A DNA stretch of 64,000 bases from Cytophagaceae bacterium (lineage in GTDB: Bacteria; Bacteroidota; Bacteroidia; Cytophagales; Flexibacteraceae): assembly GCA_947458545.1 (NCBI GenBank), contig CANGYH010000001.1:1674001-1738000 (forward strand). Reading direction: 5' to 3'. How positions within the stretch are numbered: the stretch's first letter is position 1; the number at the start of each line of letters is the position of its first letter. Both the position numbers and the translations under genes were made by a program. Under the pieces are notes generated by a model. It did not search any database. It saw only the letters and a list, made by a program, of their open reading frames with translations, and was not told the DNA's origin. Of the stretch, positions 36,001 through 44,447 are shown in pieces.

Positions 36001-38147
36001 ACGTTGTTGAGGTTGTTGGTTGTGTTGCTGTTGAATTTAGCAATGAATACGCCCGTGCCACCCGTGAAACCAACACCACCAGAGTTGCTCTGAGATGGGT
36101 TCTTGTACGAGTAGGTGTTGGCGTTCACATCCATCGTCCAGTTGCGGTTGTTGTTGCCGTTGTTGTCGTCCAGCGGTACGCTCATCTGCACGTTGGTGCT
36201 GCCGATGGTGGCTGGAGAGAAGTTACCAAAATCAACCAGGGCGCTGCCGCCTGGAGCAATGGCAGGAATAACAGCCGTACCCGTACCCGAGTTGGCGCCG
36301 CTCAACGTGATGGTGGCGTTACCACCGCCAGCATAGGCGTTGTTGCCTACGTTGCGGACAATACCCTGGATACCGGTAGGGTTGGCAAACGGCGTTGGCA
36401 GTTTGCCCAGGGTGTAGATAAAGTCTGGGCGCAGGTCGTTGTCGAAAGAGATGGGGAAGGCATAAGTCTGCCCGGCGGTAGGCCTGCCAGTAGCAGCACG
36501 GCCAACAATCATAGACGTGATTGAACCAAAGTGCGTAAGCGGAGAGCGGCTCCACGTAACAGAGCCCCAGCGGTCAGATGAGTTAGAGCCAGCGCCGGCA
36601 CCTACTACCTGGGCAGGTACCGCCGTAGTGCCGCGGATACCGATACAGGATTGTTTGATAGCAGTGGCAGTGCCACCTGCAGCTGCGGCAAAAGTGCCGT
36701 ATGCAAACTCGATGCGGCTCTGGTTCTCATACAGCCTTACCTGGAAACGGATGTTGTCGAAAAGAATCTCGTTACCGGTTGGCAGGATGCCGTTTAATTT
36801 ATCGCGAACGTTTGTCCATTGGATGGTACATATGCGGTTACCTGCAGTGCCCGTCGTATGGACACGATATTCAGCAGCAGATGTACCTGCCTGCAGGTCC
36901 ATGTTGAAAGGCACCAGCAGGTTTTGGTCGGCAGCAGCTGAAGAGAACAGAGGGCCACCGCCGGTGGGCTGGCCAGCCGTCGGGAAGAACAGGTTGGCCG
37001 TAGGTGCACTCATACCCGTAGTACCCAACTTGATGTATCCGTTGGTGTTCAGGATAAAGTGCGTCATCGGCGTAACACCGTAGCTGAAGGTAAACCCGAT
37101 GGGTACCTCGGCCGAGTTGGCATCGTCGTTGTTGGCCGTAGCGATGGTAGTACCCAGGCTACCGGCAGAGAGGTCGGTAAAGGTTGTGTTGCTGCTCTCT
37201 ACCGTTACAGGGCTATAGAACAGTGTACCTGGCCAAGGGCTGACGGGCGTCAAGCGGTAGGTCTGGCCAGAAGCAGGATGGAGAGTAGCATTGACGGCCC
37301 AAGGGGTTGTACCGTTACGCGACCGGCTGGTCAAACACTGGGCTGCAGTGCCCGAAGCGCCCGTCATCGCGTGGCGCGCGGTAACGGCAGAAGCCCAAGA
37401 CGTTAGCGAAGTTTTTACCAAAACAAGCGTGTTCTCTGGCGTTTGCCCTGCGGCGCGCACACCTACACCAGCGGTAACAAAGGCGCCATTGGTAGCGTTG
37501 CCCACCGCTGCGGTGGCTGTAAACGTGCCATACACAAACTCGATTACGCCAGTAGTTTCATACAGCTTTGCCTGAAAGTTGATGCTAGCCCAAACTTCGT
37601 TGCCTGCAGAAACCGGGAAGTCGCGCATGTTCTTCCACTGCACCGTCAATACACGGTTGGGGGCGCTGCCCGTTACCTCGTAGCTGAAGGGATCCAGCGG
37701 CGAAACCGTATTCGGCTCCAGATCCAGGTTGAAAGGCGATATGGCGTTATTGTTGGCTGCGTTTGCGCTCAACAGCACACCGTTGGCATCGTACTGCGTT
37801 TTGGCAGCACCTCCAAACAAGGCCGAGCTAGGCGGTGCCATAGCACCAGATGTGCCCAGCTTGATGAAGCCGTTGGAGGACATCACGAAGTGGGTCATCA
37901 CCTGCCCGTTGTAGGGGAAGTTGAAGCCTATCGGCTGTACACCAGAGAGGCCTTCGTCGTTGTTAGGCGTCATGGCTACCAGGGTGGCCGAGCCTGATAC
38001 GGGCGTGTAGGTGCCAGATAAGGCAGAGAAACTGGCCGGATTGAAGCGCAAGGCATCGACCTGGGCGCTTGCCCCAGGGCCCGAAGCCAGCGCCGCCAGC
38101 AGGGTTGCCGCCATGGCGGCCGAGCGTGTGCGTGTAAAGAGTCTCAT
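33027..38147 (-). CDS. Giant T9SS type A sorting domain protein, multidomain adhesin-like
   Basis: 1706 residues with a signal peptide ending near ALASGPGASAQ. Two copies of a roughly 260-residue module follow (about residues 30-300 and 305-570), each with IGFxFxYxG, a NGxIKLGT turn, and SPFNLDL- or VPFNMDL-like cores. Next come a CARDB-like region (IQGIVRNVGNNAYAGG), an Fn3-like region (LPLTWSAPTVGASASGYDV), a PPC-like domain, and a repetitive beta-helix-like stretch (NWCDGFVP). The C-terminal part includes YNLIANPY. The last 90 residues (AWPNPAS to TYTVRCTA) are the T9SS type A signal, so the protein is likely surface-exposed or secreted. Substrate or ligand unknown. Confidence 0.85.
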   Translation of the reverse strand: MRLFTRTRSAAMAATLLAALASGPGASAQVDALRFNPASFSALSGTYTPVSGSATLVAMTPNNDEGLSGVQPIGFNFPYNGQVMTHFVMSSNGFIKLGTSGAMAPPSSALFGGAAKTQYDANGVLLSANAANNNAISPFNLDLEPNTVSPLDPFSYEVTGSAPNRVLTVQWKNMRDFPVSAGNEVWASINFQAKLYETTGVIEFVYGTFTATAAVGNATNGAFVTAGVGVRAAGQTPENTLVLVKTSLTSWASAVTARHAMTGASGTAAQCLTSRSRNGTTPWAVNATLHPASGQTYRLTPVSPWPGTLFYSPVTVESSNTTFTDLSAGSLGTTIATANNDDANSAEVPIGFTFSYGVTPMTHFILNTNGYIKLGTTGMSAPTANLFFPTAGQPTGGGPLFSSAAADQNLLVPFNMDLQAGTSAAEYRVHTTGTAGNRICTIQWTNVRDKLNGILPTGNEILFDNIRFQVRLYENQSRIEFAYGTFAAAAGGTATAIKQSCIGIRGTTAVPAQVVGAGAGSNSSDRWGSVTWSRSPLTHFGSITSMIVGRAATGRPTAGQTYAFPISFDNDLRPDFIYTLGKLPTPFANPTGIQGIVRNVGNNAYAGGGNATITLSGANSGTGTAVIPAIAPGGSALVDFGNFSPATIGSTNVQMSVPLDDNNGNNNRNWTMDVNANTYSYKNPSQSNSGGVGFTGGTGVFIAKFNSNTTNNLNNVRVDFQPPGAIQYQLVVYSDSVGKPETLVYISNVLTSPAGGGTVNIPICPSVAVNGDFYVGIRQFGTSNVGFSYQSESPIRANTFFFCSPVAEGGAVAGDNTRSADWSDFAVPAPGSPFRLSIEAVLEVAGSAPNCASTPNPADAAVFQSRTLPLTWSAPTVGASASGYDVFFGTNPAALTLALSNTCNAQAAASNLTPGTTYYWRVVPRNVAGAATGCPTWSFTVAPRPDNDSTALPTLLVPCTPATFGFTNNATQSAPAGACDGNPNDDVWYTFVATSVTHRIQVNPIDAVFDPVIDFRNAANVNLLCENFRTAGQNEALLVTNLTVGQAYKIRVYGAGAAGTEGRFNIRVSIDGGWTGTTTDWNTAGNWCDGFVPSSTTGAIIRPQAIQPVLNTNATVLNLRVDAGATLTVAGGSSITVRNDGATGGTLTGGGTINGQVIMTSGGSQASNITMTNGTIQNLLLQNPTGVNLGGGNSINISNSMTIGANTPFANNGLVTFQSGPSGTAYLAPVVLGASYSGTGQMAQERWMDPARGARWAFVGAPVTGATYNEWAEASPTINPTNNASLFWFQESDSSRTFDNGTVVERYGWRIPASTTGLINPGGNIRGHRLYLRSLFLNNNPRLAAAGTPYIGNVSVPVTRTAGQYFNGGYNLIANPYMSTIDFDVVTKGTGVNNAYFIYDGQAGQYQVYVGASGNDEGVAVNIPGPNANRLASSQAFFVRTASNSTLSFEENDKVADNNRTFVRTGAVADRLRVTMRGPSNRWDEAVIRFRAGSTEGYDLATDAGSMGGDYVSVASRAQGLNESLDINTLPLFTGRRSVWLNVRSWMGAGNYSLDFSELETFESYMDIVLVDHLTGAMTNLRRQPSVSFSITANPASQGLNRFELVFNDARVTDLKANLSAPALSAWPNPASSNEQVSVAVSGLLSGAATLQVYDAAGRLVYTQALALTGRAEETYPIRTSLSAGTYTVRCTAASTTMATRLVVQQ

Positions 38148-38295
38148 ACGCGGGTTAGATGAACAATTGGGTTAAATAAGGTCTGAAGGCAACTGATGAG
38201 GCGATACAGACAGGTTGAAAGAAAAAAGGACGATTACACAAGAAAAAAATAGATGAAGCTTTGGAGCCCTAAACCAGCCGGTAAAAAACCAGCGA

Positions 38296-38649
38296 TTATT
38301 TAGGGCTTCCTTTAGGTGTCTCAGGTGCTACCTTAAATCCATCGGGCGAGACGCCGGGCACCTCTGCGTCGGTGGTGGGGGCCGCAAGCGGGGTTGCCAC
38401 CGTAGCAGAGAGGGTAGCTTCTACTTGGTTGGCCCCGGCAGGCGTCTCTAGCGTCGGGGCTTCTGTAATGATGGCACGATCTGCGGGCGCTTGGCTTGTG
38501 GCTACAACAGAAGGTGCCTTCTTTTTCTTTTTGACTGCCCTTTGCTTGGCTGCTCCTTTAGACACCAAACGTGCCTTCCGCGGCGGTTGGCTGAAAACCC
38601 CGCCACACACCCCAAGGATGAGCCCCAACAATAAGATAAGTCTCAGCAT
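38296..38649 (-). CDS. Small secreted Ala/Thr/Pro-rich protein of unknown function
   Basis: 117 residues from ATG 38649 (MLRLILLLGLILGVCGGVFSQ), a clear signal peptide, followed by a strongly basic segment (KKKKK near residue 45) and a long low-complexity tail rich in Ala, Thr, Pro and Glu (for example TLETPAGANQVEATLSATVA). No domain is recognised; the tail looks disordered. An upstream in-frame TTG at 38658 adds three residues. A Bacteroidota promoter motif lies 127 bases upstream. It sits between the two T9SS protein genes. Confidence 0.55.
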   Translation of the reverse strand: MLRLILLLGLILGVCGGVFSQPPRKARLVSKGAAKQRAVKKKKKAPSVVATSQAPADRAIITEAPTLETPAGANQVEATLSATVATPLAAPTTDAEVPGVSPDGFKVAPETPKGSPK

Positions 38650-38658
38650 AGCGTTCAA

Positions 38659-39084
38659 ACAGACGTTTATAATGGTGTTGATACCGACTGGCGGCGGCTT
38701 GTAACCGGCAGAGCGGCTACTGTTACCCGGCCATTACGGTGTGTAAAGTTTGCGGGCAAACCTTGCACAGGTCAGCAAATATAAATTGTTTGACCATTAC
38801 AACAAGCCTTTGCAAAAGAAATGTTTGGCTAAACCTAAAGTTTTTTTGGCCATGGGCGCCTTTTAGCCAGCACCAACAAAACAATGCATGGCTAAGGATA
38901 CTTTATGCGATATTTGCTTTGCCTACACGCCAGAGCCCCTTTTGGCATCCCTCCATAAAATGGAAATGAAGTTTCTCCTTAAACTTCAAATATGCCAGAC
39001 AGTTTAGGTTACGGCGGTGTTAACGTGTTCTAACAGTTGTTTTGCCACACATTTCAACCATCTGCGCTTGAGCGCAACGTCTGC
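38659..39084. other. AT-richer intergenic region between divergent genes, with one promoter motif
   Basis: No convincing gene is seen in these 426 bases. The minus-strand promoter motif for the small secreted protein is at 38776-38805. No TAnnTTTG element was found close to the T9SS gene on the plus strand; the last 50 bases are AT-rich. Confidence 0.5.
38776..38805 (-). promoter_or_regulatory. Bacteroidota promoter of the small secreted protein gene
   Basis: On the minus strand TTG (38805..38803) and TATATTTG (38783..38776) are 19 bases apart, the centre of the known range. The ATG at 38649 lies about 125 bases downstream, so the leader would be long. Confidence 0.5.
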
Positions 39085-41040
39085 ATGTTCAAAATCTGCA
39101 AATCCGTGGGCCTCTTGGCCGCCGCCTTTATCTCGTTGGTGCCCTTTAGGGGTAGCGCGCAAACCAGCCCCGTGCTGCAAGACGTGCCCGCGCAGCTAGA
39201 AACAACTGCCCGTACCACCCCTCCCCCGCCTCCTTCAACGGCTGCCGTCCGCCCTCTGGGTTATCTGGCGCCCAACGTCATAAACTTCGGCGGGGTTTGG
39301 GCGCCGCTGCCAGCAACCGCCCAGCGCGTCCGCATGCCCAACAACACAGATAACGACTACTCGAGGGCGCTCACCATTGGTTTCCCTTTCCAGTGGCGGG
39401 GGCGCACCTACAACAACGTGGTGATGAACACCAACGGGTTTGTGGTGCTAGGCAGCAACCCAGGCTCCGTGCCAGATCTGTTTTTTTCTGGCCCGCAGTC
39501 CAATACGGGGGGTGCGCTGTTTTCTGGTGCAGTGGCCGATACCAATATCATCAGCGTCTTCAACGTAGATTTAGAGAATTCAGACTCGGGCACGGCTGAG
39601 TTCCGCCAGCAAACCACAGGCACAGCCCCCAACCGCGTCTTTACACTGGAGTGGCGCAACGTGAAAGACAAAGCAGGCTTGCAGCTCTCCAGGGCTACCT
39701 TCCAGCTCAAGCTTTACGAGACCACAAACTTTATCGACTTCGTTTACGGCCCATTCATCGCCAGCAACGATGCGCCGGTCTTCCGCTCGTCAGCCGTGGG
39801 CCTCAAGGGTGCCCCGGGGCAGATACTGTTCGGCTCTAAGTTCAGCGGTGCCCCCTGGACGGCGACCACCTGGCTATCAGACCCCAACAACGTCAACCAG
39901 CACAACTACCGCAACGCTTTCTTGCCCGACGAAGGCCGCACCTACCGCTTCACCACAACGCTACAGCGCAACGTAGGTGTAGCGGCGGTGCTCCGCCTGC
40001 CTGGCCCTGCCTGCAACCAAGGCATAATTGATTCCGTCGGTGTGGTGGTCGTAAACTCGGGCAGCCAGCGGCAGACAGGCATCCCCATAACGATGCGGAT
40101 CAACGGCACCACCATAGGCTCGGCCACGGTGCCTGGGCTAGACTCTGGCCGGCGAGACACGGTCTTTTTCCGCAACATAGATTTTAGCCGCACGGGCAAC
40201 TACGGCATCACGGCCTTTACAGCCCTGCCCAACGACCAACTGAACGGCAACGACACCCTCCGGCCAGACTCTGTCCGCAACCTGCGCCCCCGCCTGCCCG
40301 ACGGCCGCGTGAACAGCTTTGAGGGCGAAAACGACGTCCAGGGCTACATTTTCCGCAACCTGAACGCCAACGGCTTCAACTGGCTCATCGGCAACGACCC
40401 CACCCGCGCCCGCACCGGAGACCGTTTCTTGTATCTCTCCAACAGTACTTCGGCCGGCTCAGACAACATCCTCTATTCTGGCTGCTACGGCCTGTTGGGC
40501 CGCAACCGTTACAAGGTCAAATTCGGGTTTGCCAACATCAACACCTCTGGCGCAATAGATTTTGAGCTGCTGGCCATGCGCAGCCAGTCTGCCGATACCA
40601 CGGGGGCCATCCACATCGCTCGTATAGAGAACTATACCCGCACGCTTGCCACAGGCGGCTGGTCTGACACGACGGTCCGCTTCTTTGCCCTAGACACTGG
40701 TGCCTACTACCTGGCCTGGTACTGCTACTCGCCGCCCAACAACTCCTTCTTTGCGCTAGACGATATAGCCGTAGACACCGCCGCAGGCCTGTTGCCGGTA
40801 GGGCTGCCTACCGCCCAAAGCGCAACCTTACGCGTGGTGCCCAACCCAGCCAACGGCCAAGGCTTTGCCATAGCCGGGCTCACCCAGCCCAGCGTACCAG
40901 CCATGCTGGTAGATGCCCTTGGCCGCCGACGCAACCTGATGCTGCGCCGCAGCGATGGATACCGCGTAGAGGGGCCTTTGGCGCCGGGCTTGTATCTGAT
41001 GCAGGTACAGGGCCGCAGCCTGCGCCTAGCGGTAGAATAA
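39085..41040 (+). CDS. T9SS type A sorting domain protein
   Basis: 651 residues from ATG 39085 (MFKICKSVGLLAAAFISLVPFRGSAQ), a signal peptide. Residues about 60-290 form a module also present twice in the giant T9SS protein (IGFPFQWRG, NTNGFVVLGS, ISVFNVDLENSDSG, TLEWRNVKD, FVYGPF). A CARDB-like segment follows (GIIDSVGVVVVNSGSQ), then a jelly-roll-like region with YLSNSTSAGSDN. The last 70 residues (RVVPNPANGQG to GLYLMQVQGRSLRLAVE) are a T9SS type A sorting signal, so the protein is secreted. Ligand unknown. An upstream in-frame ATG at 39037 would put 16 residues before the signal peptide. Confidence 0.83.
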   Translation: MFKICKSVGLLAAAFISLVPFRGSAQTSPVLQDVPAQLETTARTTPPPPPSTAAVRPLGYLAPNVINFGGVWAPLPATAQRVRMPNNTDNDYSRALTIGFPFQWRGRTYNNVVMNTNGFVVLGSNPGSVPDLFFSGPQSNTGGALFSGAVADTNIISVFNVDLENSDSGTAEFRQQTTGTAPNRVFTLEWRNVKDKAGLQLSRATFQLKLYETTNFIDFVYGPFIASNDAPVFRSSAVGLKGAPGQILFGSKFSGAPWTATTWLSDPNNVNQHNYRNAFLPDEGRTYRFTTTLQRNVGVAAVLRLPGPACNQGIIDSVGVVVVNSGSQRQTGIPITMRINGTTIGSATVPGLDSGRRDTVFFRNIDFSRTGNYGITAFTALPNDQLNGNDTLRPDSVRNLRPRLPDGRVNSFEGENDVQGYIFRNLNANGFNWLIGNDPTRARTGDRFLYLSNSTSAGSDNILYSGCYGLLGRNRYKVKFGFANINTSGAIDFELLAMRSQSADTTGAIHIARIENYTRTLATGGWSDTTVRFFALDTGAYYLAWYCYSPPNNSFFALDDIAVDTAAGLLPVGLPTAQSATLRVVPNPANGQGFAIAGLTQPSVPAMLVDALGRRRNLMLRRSDGYRVEGPLAPGLYLMQVQGRSLRLAVE

Positions 41041-41161
41041 GCAAGAGGAAACAAAGCAACGGCCACGCCCCGGTTGCTCGGCATATTGTTGGCTTTCAAC
41101 GATTTTGTGCCGAACATTTTGGGGCGTGGCCGTATTTTTACACTACATAGGGCCCATCACC

Positions 41162-41704
41162 ATGGAAGGTGTATTTCTGATACTGGTACTGTTCTTTTAC
41201 CTGCTGGTGCGGATGCTCTTTTGGCTGCGGCCCGACGAGCGCCGCAAAGACCGTAAGCGACTGGCGCCTGCCCTAGAGCTGCTGGCCTGCCGTCAGTTCG
41301 CAGAGGCGCTGCCCTTATTAGATGCCCACCTGGCCCAGCACCCCCGCTCGGTAGAAGGGCTGCTGGCAAGGGCACGCTGCCATTTTGAAGAAAAGGAATA
41401 CCTCCTCTGCGTGGCTGACAATTGCAAGGCCATCAACCAAGACAGCCACCTGCCCCAGGCCTACCTGCTAAAGGGCAAAGCGTTTTTTGCCATGGGCCAC
41501 CTAGACGAAGCCCTGGTAGAGTTTGACCGCGCCGCCTGGTACGACAGAGAAAACCCCGAGCCTTACACCTGGCGCGGGCTGGTACACCGGCAAATGGGCC
41601 AAGAGGGCAAAGCCTACGCAGACCTGCAAACAGCCCTGCGCATGGGCGACGAGAACGCCAGCTTCTACCTGCGCACTGCCGCATACAGCGGCACCTGGCG
41701 CTAG
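41162..41704 (+). CDS. Membrane-anchored TPR protein
   Basis: 180 residues from ATG 41162. One N-terminal membrane segment (MEGVFLILVLFFYLLVRMLFWL) is followed by about four tetratricopeptide repeats, for example FAEALPLLDAHLAQHPRSVEGLLARARCHFEE and PQAYLLKGKAFFAMGHLDEALVEFDRAA. TPR proteins mediate protein contacts; the partner is unknown. Its TAG stop shares the CTAG palindrome with the TAG stop of the WecB-like gene on the other strand (41701-41704). An in-frame start at 41105 lacks domain support. Confidence 0.75.
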   Translation: MEGVFLILVLFFYLLVRMLFWLRPDERRKDRKRLAPALELLACRQFAEALPLLDAHLAQHPRSVEGLLARARCHFEEKEYLLCVADNCKAINQDSHLPQAYLLKGKAFFAMGHLDEALVEFDRAAWYDRENPEPYTWRGLVHRQMGQEGKAYADLQTALRMGDENASFYLRTAAYSGTWR

Positions 41705-42465
41705 TGGCCGCGCAGCACCTTACACAAAAAGCGGGTGTTGGTAATGGCGTAGCGCTTAAACAGCCGCCTTGGCTCTAGCGCCAAGCGATAGAGCCATTCA
41801 ATGGGCAGCTTGCGCAATGCAGGCGGCAGCCTCTTCTCTAGCCCGGCGTAGGTTAAAAAAGCCTGCCCTACCCCAAGCATACAGGCTTTGATGCTGCCCT
41901 TGTGCTGGGCCATCCATTTCTCTTGCTTGGGGCAGCCCAGGGCCACAAAGAGCAGATCCGGGTCGGCCTGGTTTATCTCGGCCAGATATGCCGCCTGTTC
42001 GGCCTCGGTAAGCTGGCGGTAGGGTGGCGAGATGGCGCCTGTCACCTTCAGCGTCGGCAGCTCGGCCGCAATGCGGGCCTGTAAGGCAACCAGCACATGC
42101 GGAGCCCCGCCATAAAAACAAACAGACTTTTGGCGCCGGGCGGCCTCCGCCAGTAGCTGGGGCAGCAGATCCATACCAGGCTGGCGGGCCTGGGGTAGCT
42201 TGTAGCGACGTTGCAGGTAAAGCGCCACAGGGGCACCATCTGGCAGGGCCATGTCTGCCTCGTTGAGTATCTGCTGGAAGCCGGGGTCTGCCTCAGCCTC
42301 CATCAACATATGGACGTTGGCAAAGCAGACGTAGCTACCCTGCCGGCCAGCAGCCAACCCAAAGATGGCCTCTACCACCTCAGGCGTTGCAGCTGTCGTT
42401 ATCAGCGATTTGAAAACAGCCCTTTTGGGCAAAGGGGCCTTGGGAGCGGTCTGCATTCCGGGCAT
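41701..42465 (-). CDS. WecB/TagA/CpsF-family glycosyltransferase
   Basis: 254 residues. GT26 family enzymes add a sugar such as N-acetylmannosamine from a UDP donor to a lipid-linked acceptor. Typical segments: FANVHMLMEAEADPGFQQIL, ADMALPDGAPVALYLQ with the catalytic Asp region, SVCFYGGAP, INQADPDLLFVALGCPKQEKW, and the C-terminal LEWLYRLALEPRRLFKRY-like tail (here IEWLYRLALEPRRLFKRY) that docks on the membrane. Surface polysaccharide synthesis is likely, but it is not in a cluster here. Confidence 0.9.
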   Translation of the reverse strand: MPGMQTAPKAPLPKRAVFKSLITTAATPEVVEAIFGLAAGRQGSYVCFANVHMLMEAEADPGFQQILNEADMALPDGAPVALYLQRRYKLPQARQPGMDLLPQLLAEAARRQKSVCFYGGAPHVLVALQARIAAELPTLKVTGAISPPYRQLTEAEQAAYLAEINQADPDLLFVALGCPKQEKWMAQHKGSIKACMLGVGQAFLTYAGLEKRLPPALRKLPIEWLYRLALEPRRLFKRYAITNTRFLCKVLRGH

Positions 42466-42504
42466 AAATCTAAGGGCATGGCCAGGCCCTGAGGCAATAA
42501 AAAG

Positions 42505-42524
42505 CCCCTGCTGTAGGGCAGGGG
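42505..42524 (-). terminator. Rho-independent terminator of the DksA-like gene
   Basis: CCCCTGC (42505-42511) pairs with GCAGGGG (42518-42524) around a six-base loop. On the minus strand the stem is followed by GCTTTTTATTG, a proper T-run. It lies 70 bases after the stop of the DksA-like gene. Confidence 0.8.
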
Positions 42525-42594
42525 TAAGTATGCTTGTCAGTTTGATAATGATTTGGTGCGATGCAGCCGTAGCTGGTCAGATGGCTGGCCGAGG

Positions 42595-42975
42595 CTACAA
42601 CGTGCCCATCTTAGCCTCTATAGAGTGCTGGGTGTGGGGTACGGCACGCAGCCGCTCTTTGGGGATCAGCTTGCCAGATGCTACACACACGCCATACGTG
42701 CCGTTTTTGATACGGATGGCGGCAAACTCCAACTGTTGGATGAACTTCTGCAGGCGGCCCGCCATCGCAGAGAGGCTCTCCTTCTCTGCTGTCTCGGCGC
42801 CGTCGTCTAGGCTGCGGTACTCGCTGGCTGTGTTCTCCGTGCCCGGATCGTTCTTACGGCTGAGCGCCTCTTTGATGTAGGTCAGCTCTTTGCGGGCATT
42901 GGCCAGCTTTTCAGAGATGATCTGATCAAATTCTTTGAGGTCATCGGCCGAATATCTGAGGGTAGAATCTTTCAT
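42595..42975 (-). CDS. TraR/DksA-family transcription regulator
   Basis: 126 residues. An N-terminal coiled-coil hairpin (about residues 10-85, with DDGAETAEKES at the tip region) is followed by IKNGTYGVCVASGKLIPKERLRAVPHTQHS. DksA proteins bind the RNA polymerase secondary channel. The usual four zinc cysteines are mostly gone: the C-x2-C/C-x2-C pairs read C-x2-S and P-x2-T. That degenerate form is seen in Bacteroidota and the fold can persist without zinc. A good terminator follows. Confidence 0.88.
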   Translation of the reverse strand: MKDSTLRYSADDLKEFDQIISEKLANARKELTYIKEALSRKNDPGTENTASEYRSLDDGAETAEKESLSAMAGRLQKFIQQLEFAAIRIKNGTYGVCVASGKLIPKERLRAVPHTQHSIEAKMGTL

Positions 42976-43218
42976 TCGGATGAAAGGGAGGGAAAAAATT
43001 AAACGGAGGCTGTCTTAAGGGGTACCCAAGGTTAGTCCTTAAACGCTTTGTGAAGATAGCAAGGTTTCATGCACATGCACAAAACAATACCCAGCGGGTG
43101 CTTGCGCAACTACCGTAAGCCGTAACAACAATTCTTATTATAATTCCATTAATAGCCTCCGTTATTTATGCTTTATGCAACGATTGCAATTCACCCCAAG
43201 CATCACCGGCAATCAAAG

Positions 43219-43704
43219 CTACTTGCCCGCACGGCTGCGTTGCCCATAGAGCTGCCCGGTTTTCATTTTGTGCACCAGCTGTTCTGCCCTCGTAAACCGG
43301 GTTTCTGCACGCTTGGCAGAGGTAATGTAGTAGCAGAGTGACCGCTGGTAGCCAGGCGTGAGGCCTTCCCAGATTTTGGCGGCCTGTTCGTCTTGCTCCA
43401 GCCAGGCAGCCAACTCTTCAGGCAACTCCCAGACGTCGGGATGGGGGTCACTCTCAATCTGGTAGTGGAGGGTACTGCCCGCTTGCGCCCCAACCTGACG
43501 TATAATGTCTCGGCCAAAAATCACGGCCATGCCTTCAATGTCAGCCCATGTACCCAGGGCTCGCCGCAGGGTAATGCCCTCAATGTGCAGCAGTACGCGC
43601 CTGTGCCCGGCTGCCATAAGCTGCACGCCCACCTCTGCTGGCACGGGCAAATAATGGTAGCCCGACGCAGCAGACCTGCCTATGATGCCTGTTAATGAAT
43701 GCAT
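43219..43704 (-). CDS. YdeI/DUF1905-type protein (OmpD-associated family)
   Basis: 161 residues. The first half (YHYLPVPAEVGVQLMAAGHRRVLLHIEG) is the DUF1905 beta-barrel pattern. The second half (WELPEELAAWLEQDEQAAKIWEGLTPGYQRSLCYYITSAKRAETR) is the YdeI helical tail with the W-x-x-L and AKRxETR signature. YdeI-like proteins have been linked to bacteriocin resistance and envelope stress in some bacteria, but their molecular role is unclear. It lies 9 bases after the PIN gene on the same strand. Confidence 0.8.
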   Translation of the reverse strand: MHSLTGIIGRSAASGYHYLPVPAEVGVQLMAAGHRRVLLHIEGITLRRALGTWADIEGMAVIFGRDIIRQVGAQAGSTLHYQIESDPHPDVWELPEELAAWLEQDEQAAKIWEGLTPGYQRSLCYYITSAKRAETRFTRAEQLVHKMKTGQLYGQRSRAGK

Positions 43705-43713
43705 AAATAGCCC

Positions 43714-44139
43714 TTAAACTAGCCAGATTGGCTTAACAAAAGGATTTATCAACGTAAGCCGCCCCTCGATTAACTGGCCATGTTGCATGTCTTCCGTATA
43801 GAGCCTGTCGCACCCGGCCTCTAGGGCTGCCGCTATGATCTGGGCATCGTATTGGGTGTATTTGTAGACTTGGCGTATTTGTAATGCCTTTTTTAGAACC
43901 GAAAGGGTCATGGGTACTACTTCAAATCGACCACTTAAAGTAGCCAATATCCGATTGCAGGCCTGGTCACCAACCTTGAATTTACGCTGGCTCACATAGA
44001 GCACCTCGCTAATAACCTGAGTACTGATAATCGTATCCTGCAGTACAACCTGGGATGCAAGCTCACTTTTGCCTGCGTCTTGGCCCTGGTGTAACCCATA
44101 AAGCAAAATGTTGCTGTCAATAAAGGCCAAGCCGTTCAT
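43714..44139 (-). CDS. PIN-domain toxin, VapC-like
   Basis: 141 residues. The PIN RNase acidic residues are visible: FIDSN (Asp8), QVISEVL (Glu), TQYDAQIIAAA (Asp) and YTEDMQHG (Asp). VapC toxins cut tRNA or rRNA. Its start overlaps the stop of the antitoxin gene by four bases (44136-44139), the usual coupling in toxin-antitoxin operons. Confidence 0.87.
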   Translation of the reverse strand: MNGLAFIDSNILLYGLHQGQDAGKSELASQVVLQDTIISTQVISEVLYVSQRKFKVGDQACNRILATLSGRFEVVPMTLSVLKKALQIRQVYKYTQYDAQIIAAALEAGCDRLYTEDMQHGQLIEGRLTLINPFVKPIWLV

Positions 44140-44372
44140 GGTTGCCTTTGAGCCTCGTCGCGATTAAATCTCCAACCTGCAGGGGCTTGAATCATAAACT
44201 CATTCGCAATCGCCCTCAAGTCTGACCATGGGGTAGAGGCTTCTATTTGGTCAGAAGCGACCTGCTCCATAGGAACCAAGGTAATCGTGTACCGACCTGG
44301 CTCAATGGAGTCTGGCAGCCGCACATGCAGTTCGTGCGATTGGATATCGACTTCGGTAGTAAACTCTTTCAT
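44136..44372 (-). CDS. Putative antitoxin of the PIN-domain toxin
   Basis: 78 residues. MKEFTTEVDIQSHELHVRLPDSIEPGRYTITLV looks like an AbrB-like beta half, and DLRAIANEFMIQAPAGWRFNRDEA a C-terminal toxin-binding tail. No named antitoxin family is certain. It comes first and overlaps the toxin start, so the assignment rests mainly on position and size. Confidence 0.75.
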   Translation of the reverse strand: MKEFTTEVDIQSHELHVRLPDSIEPGRYTITLVPMEQVASDQIEASTPWSDLRAIANEFMIQAPAGWRFNRDEAQRQP

Positions 44373-44447
44373 AGGCTATTGAGTCCAATCCTATGACAAT
44401 TTACGCTCCAGACTGAAAAAAAGTACCGTGGCCAGGTAAAACTCCGC

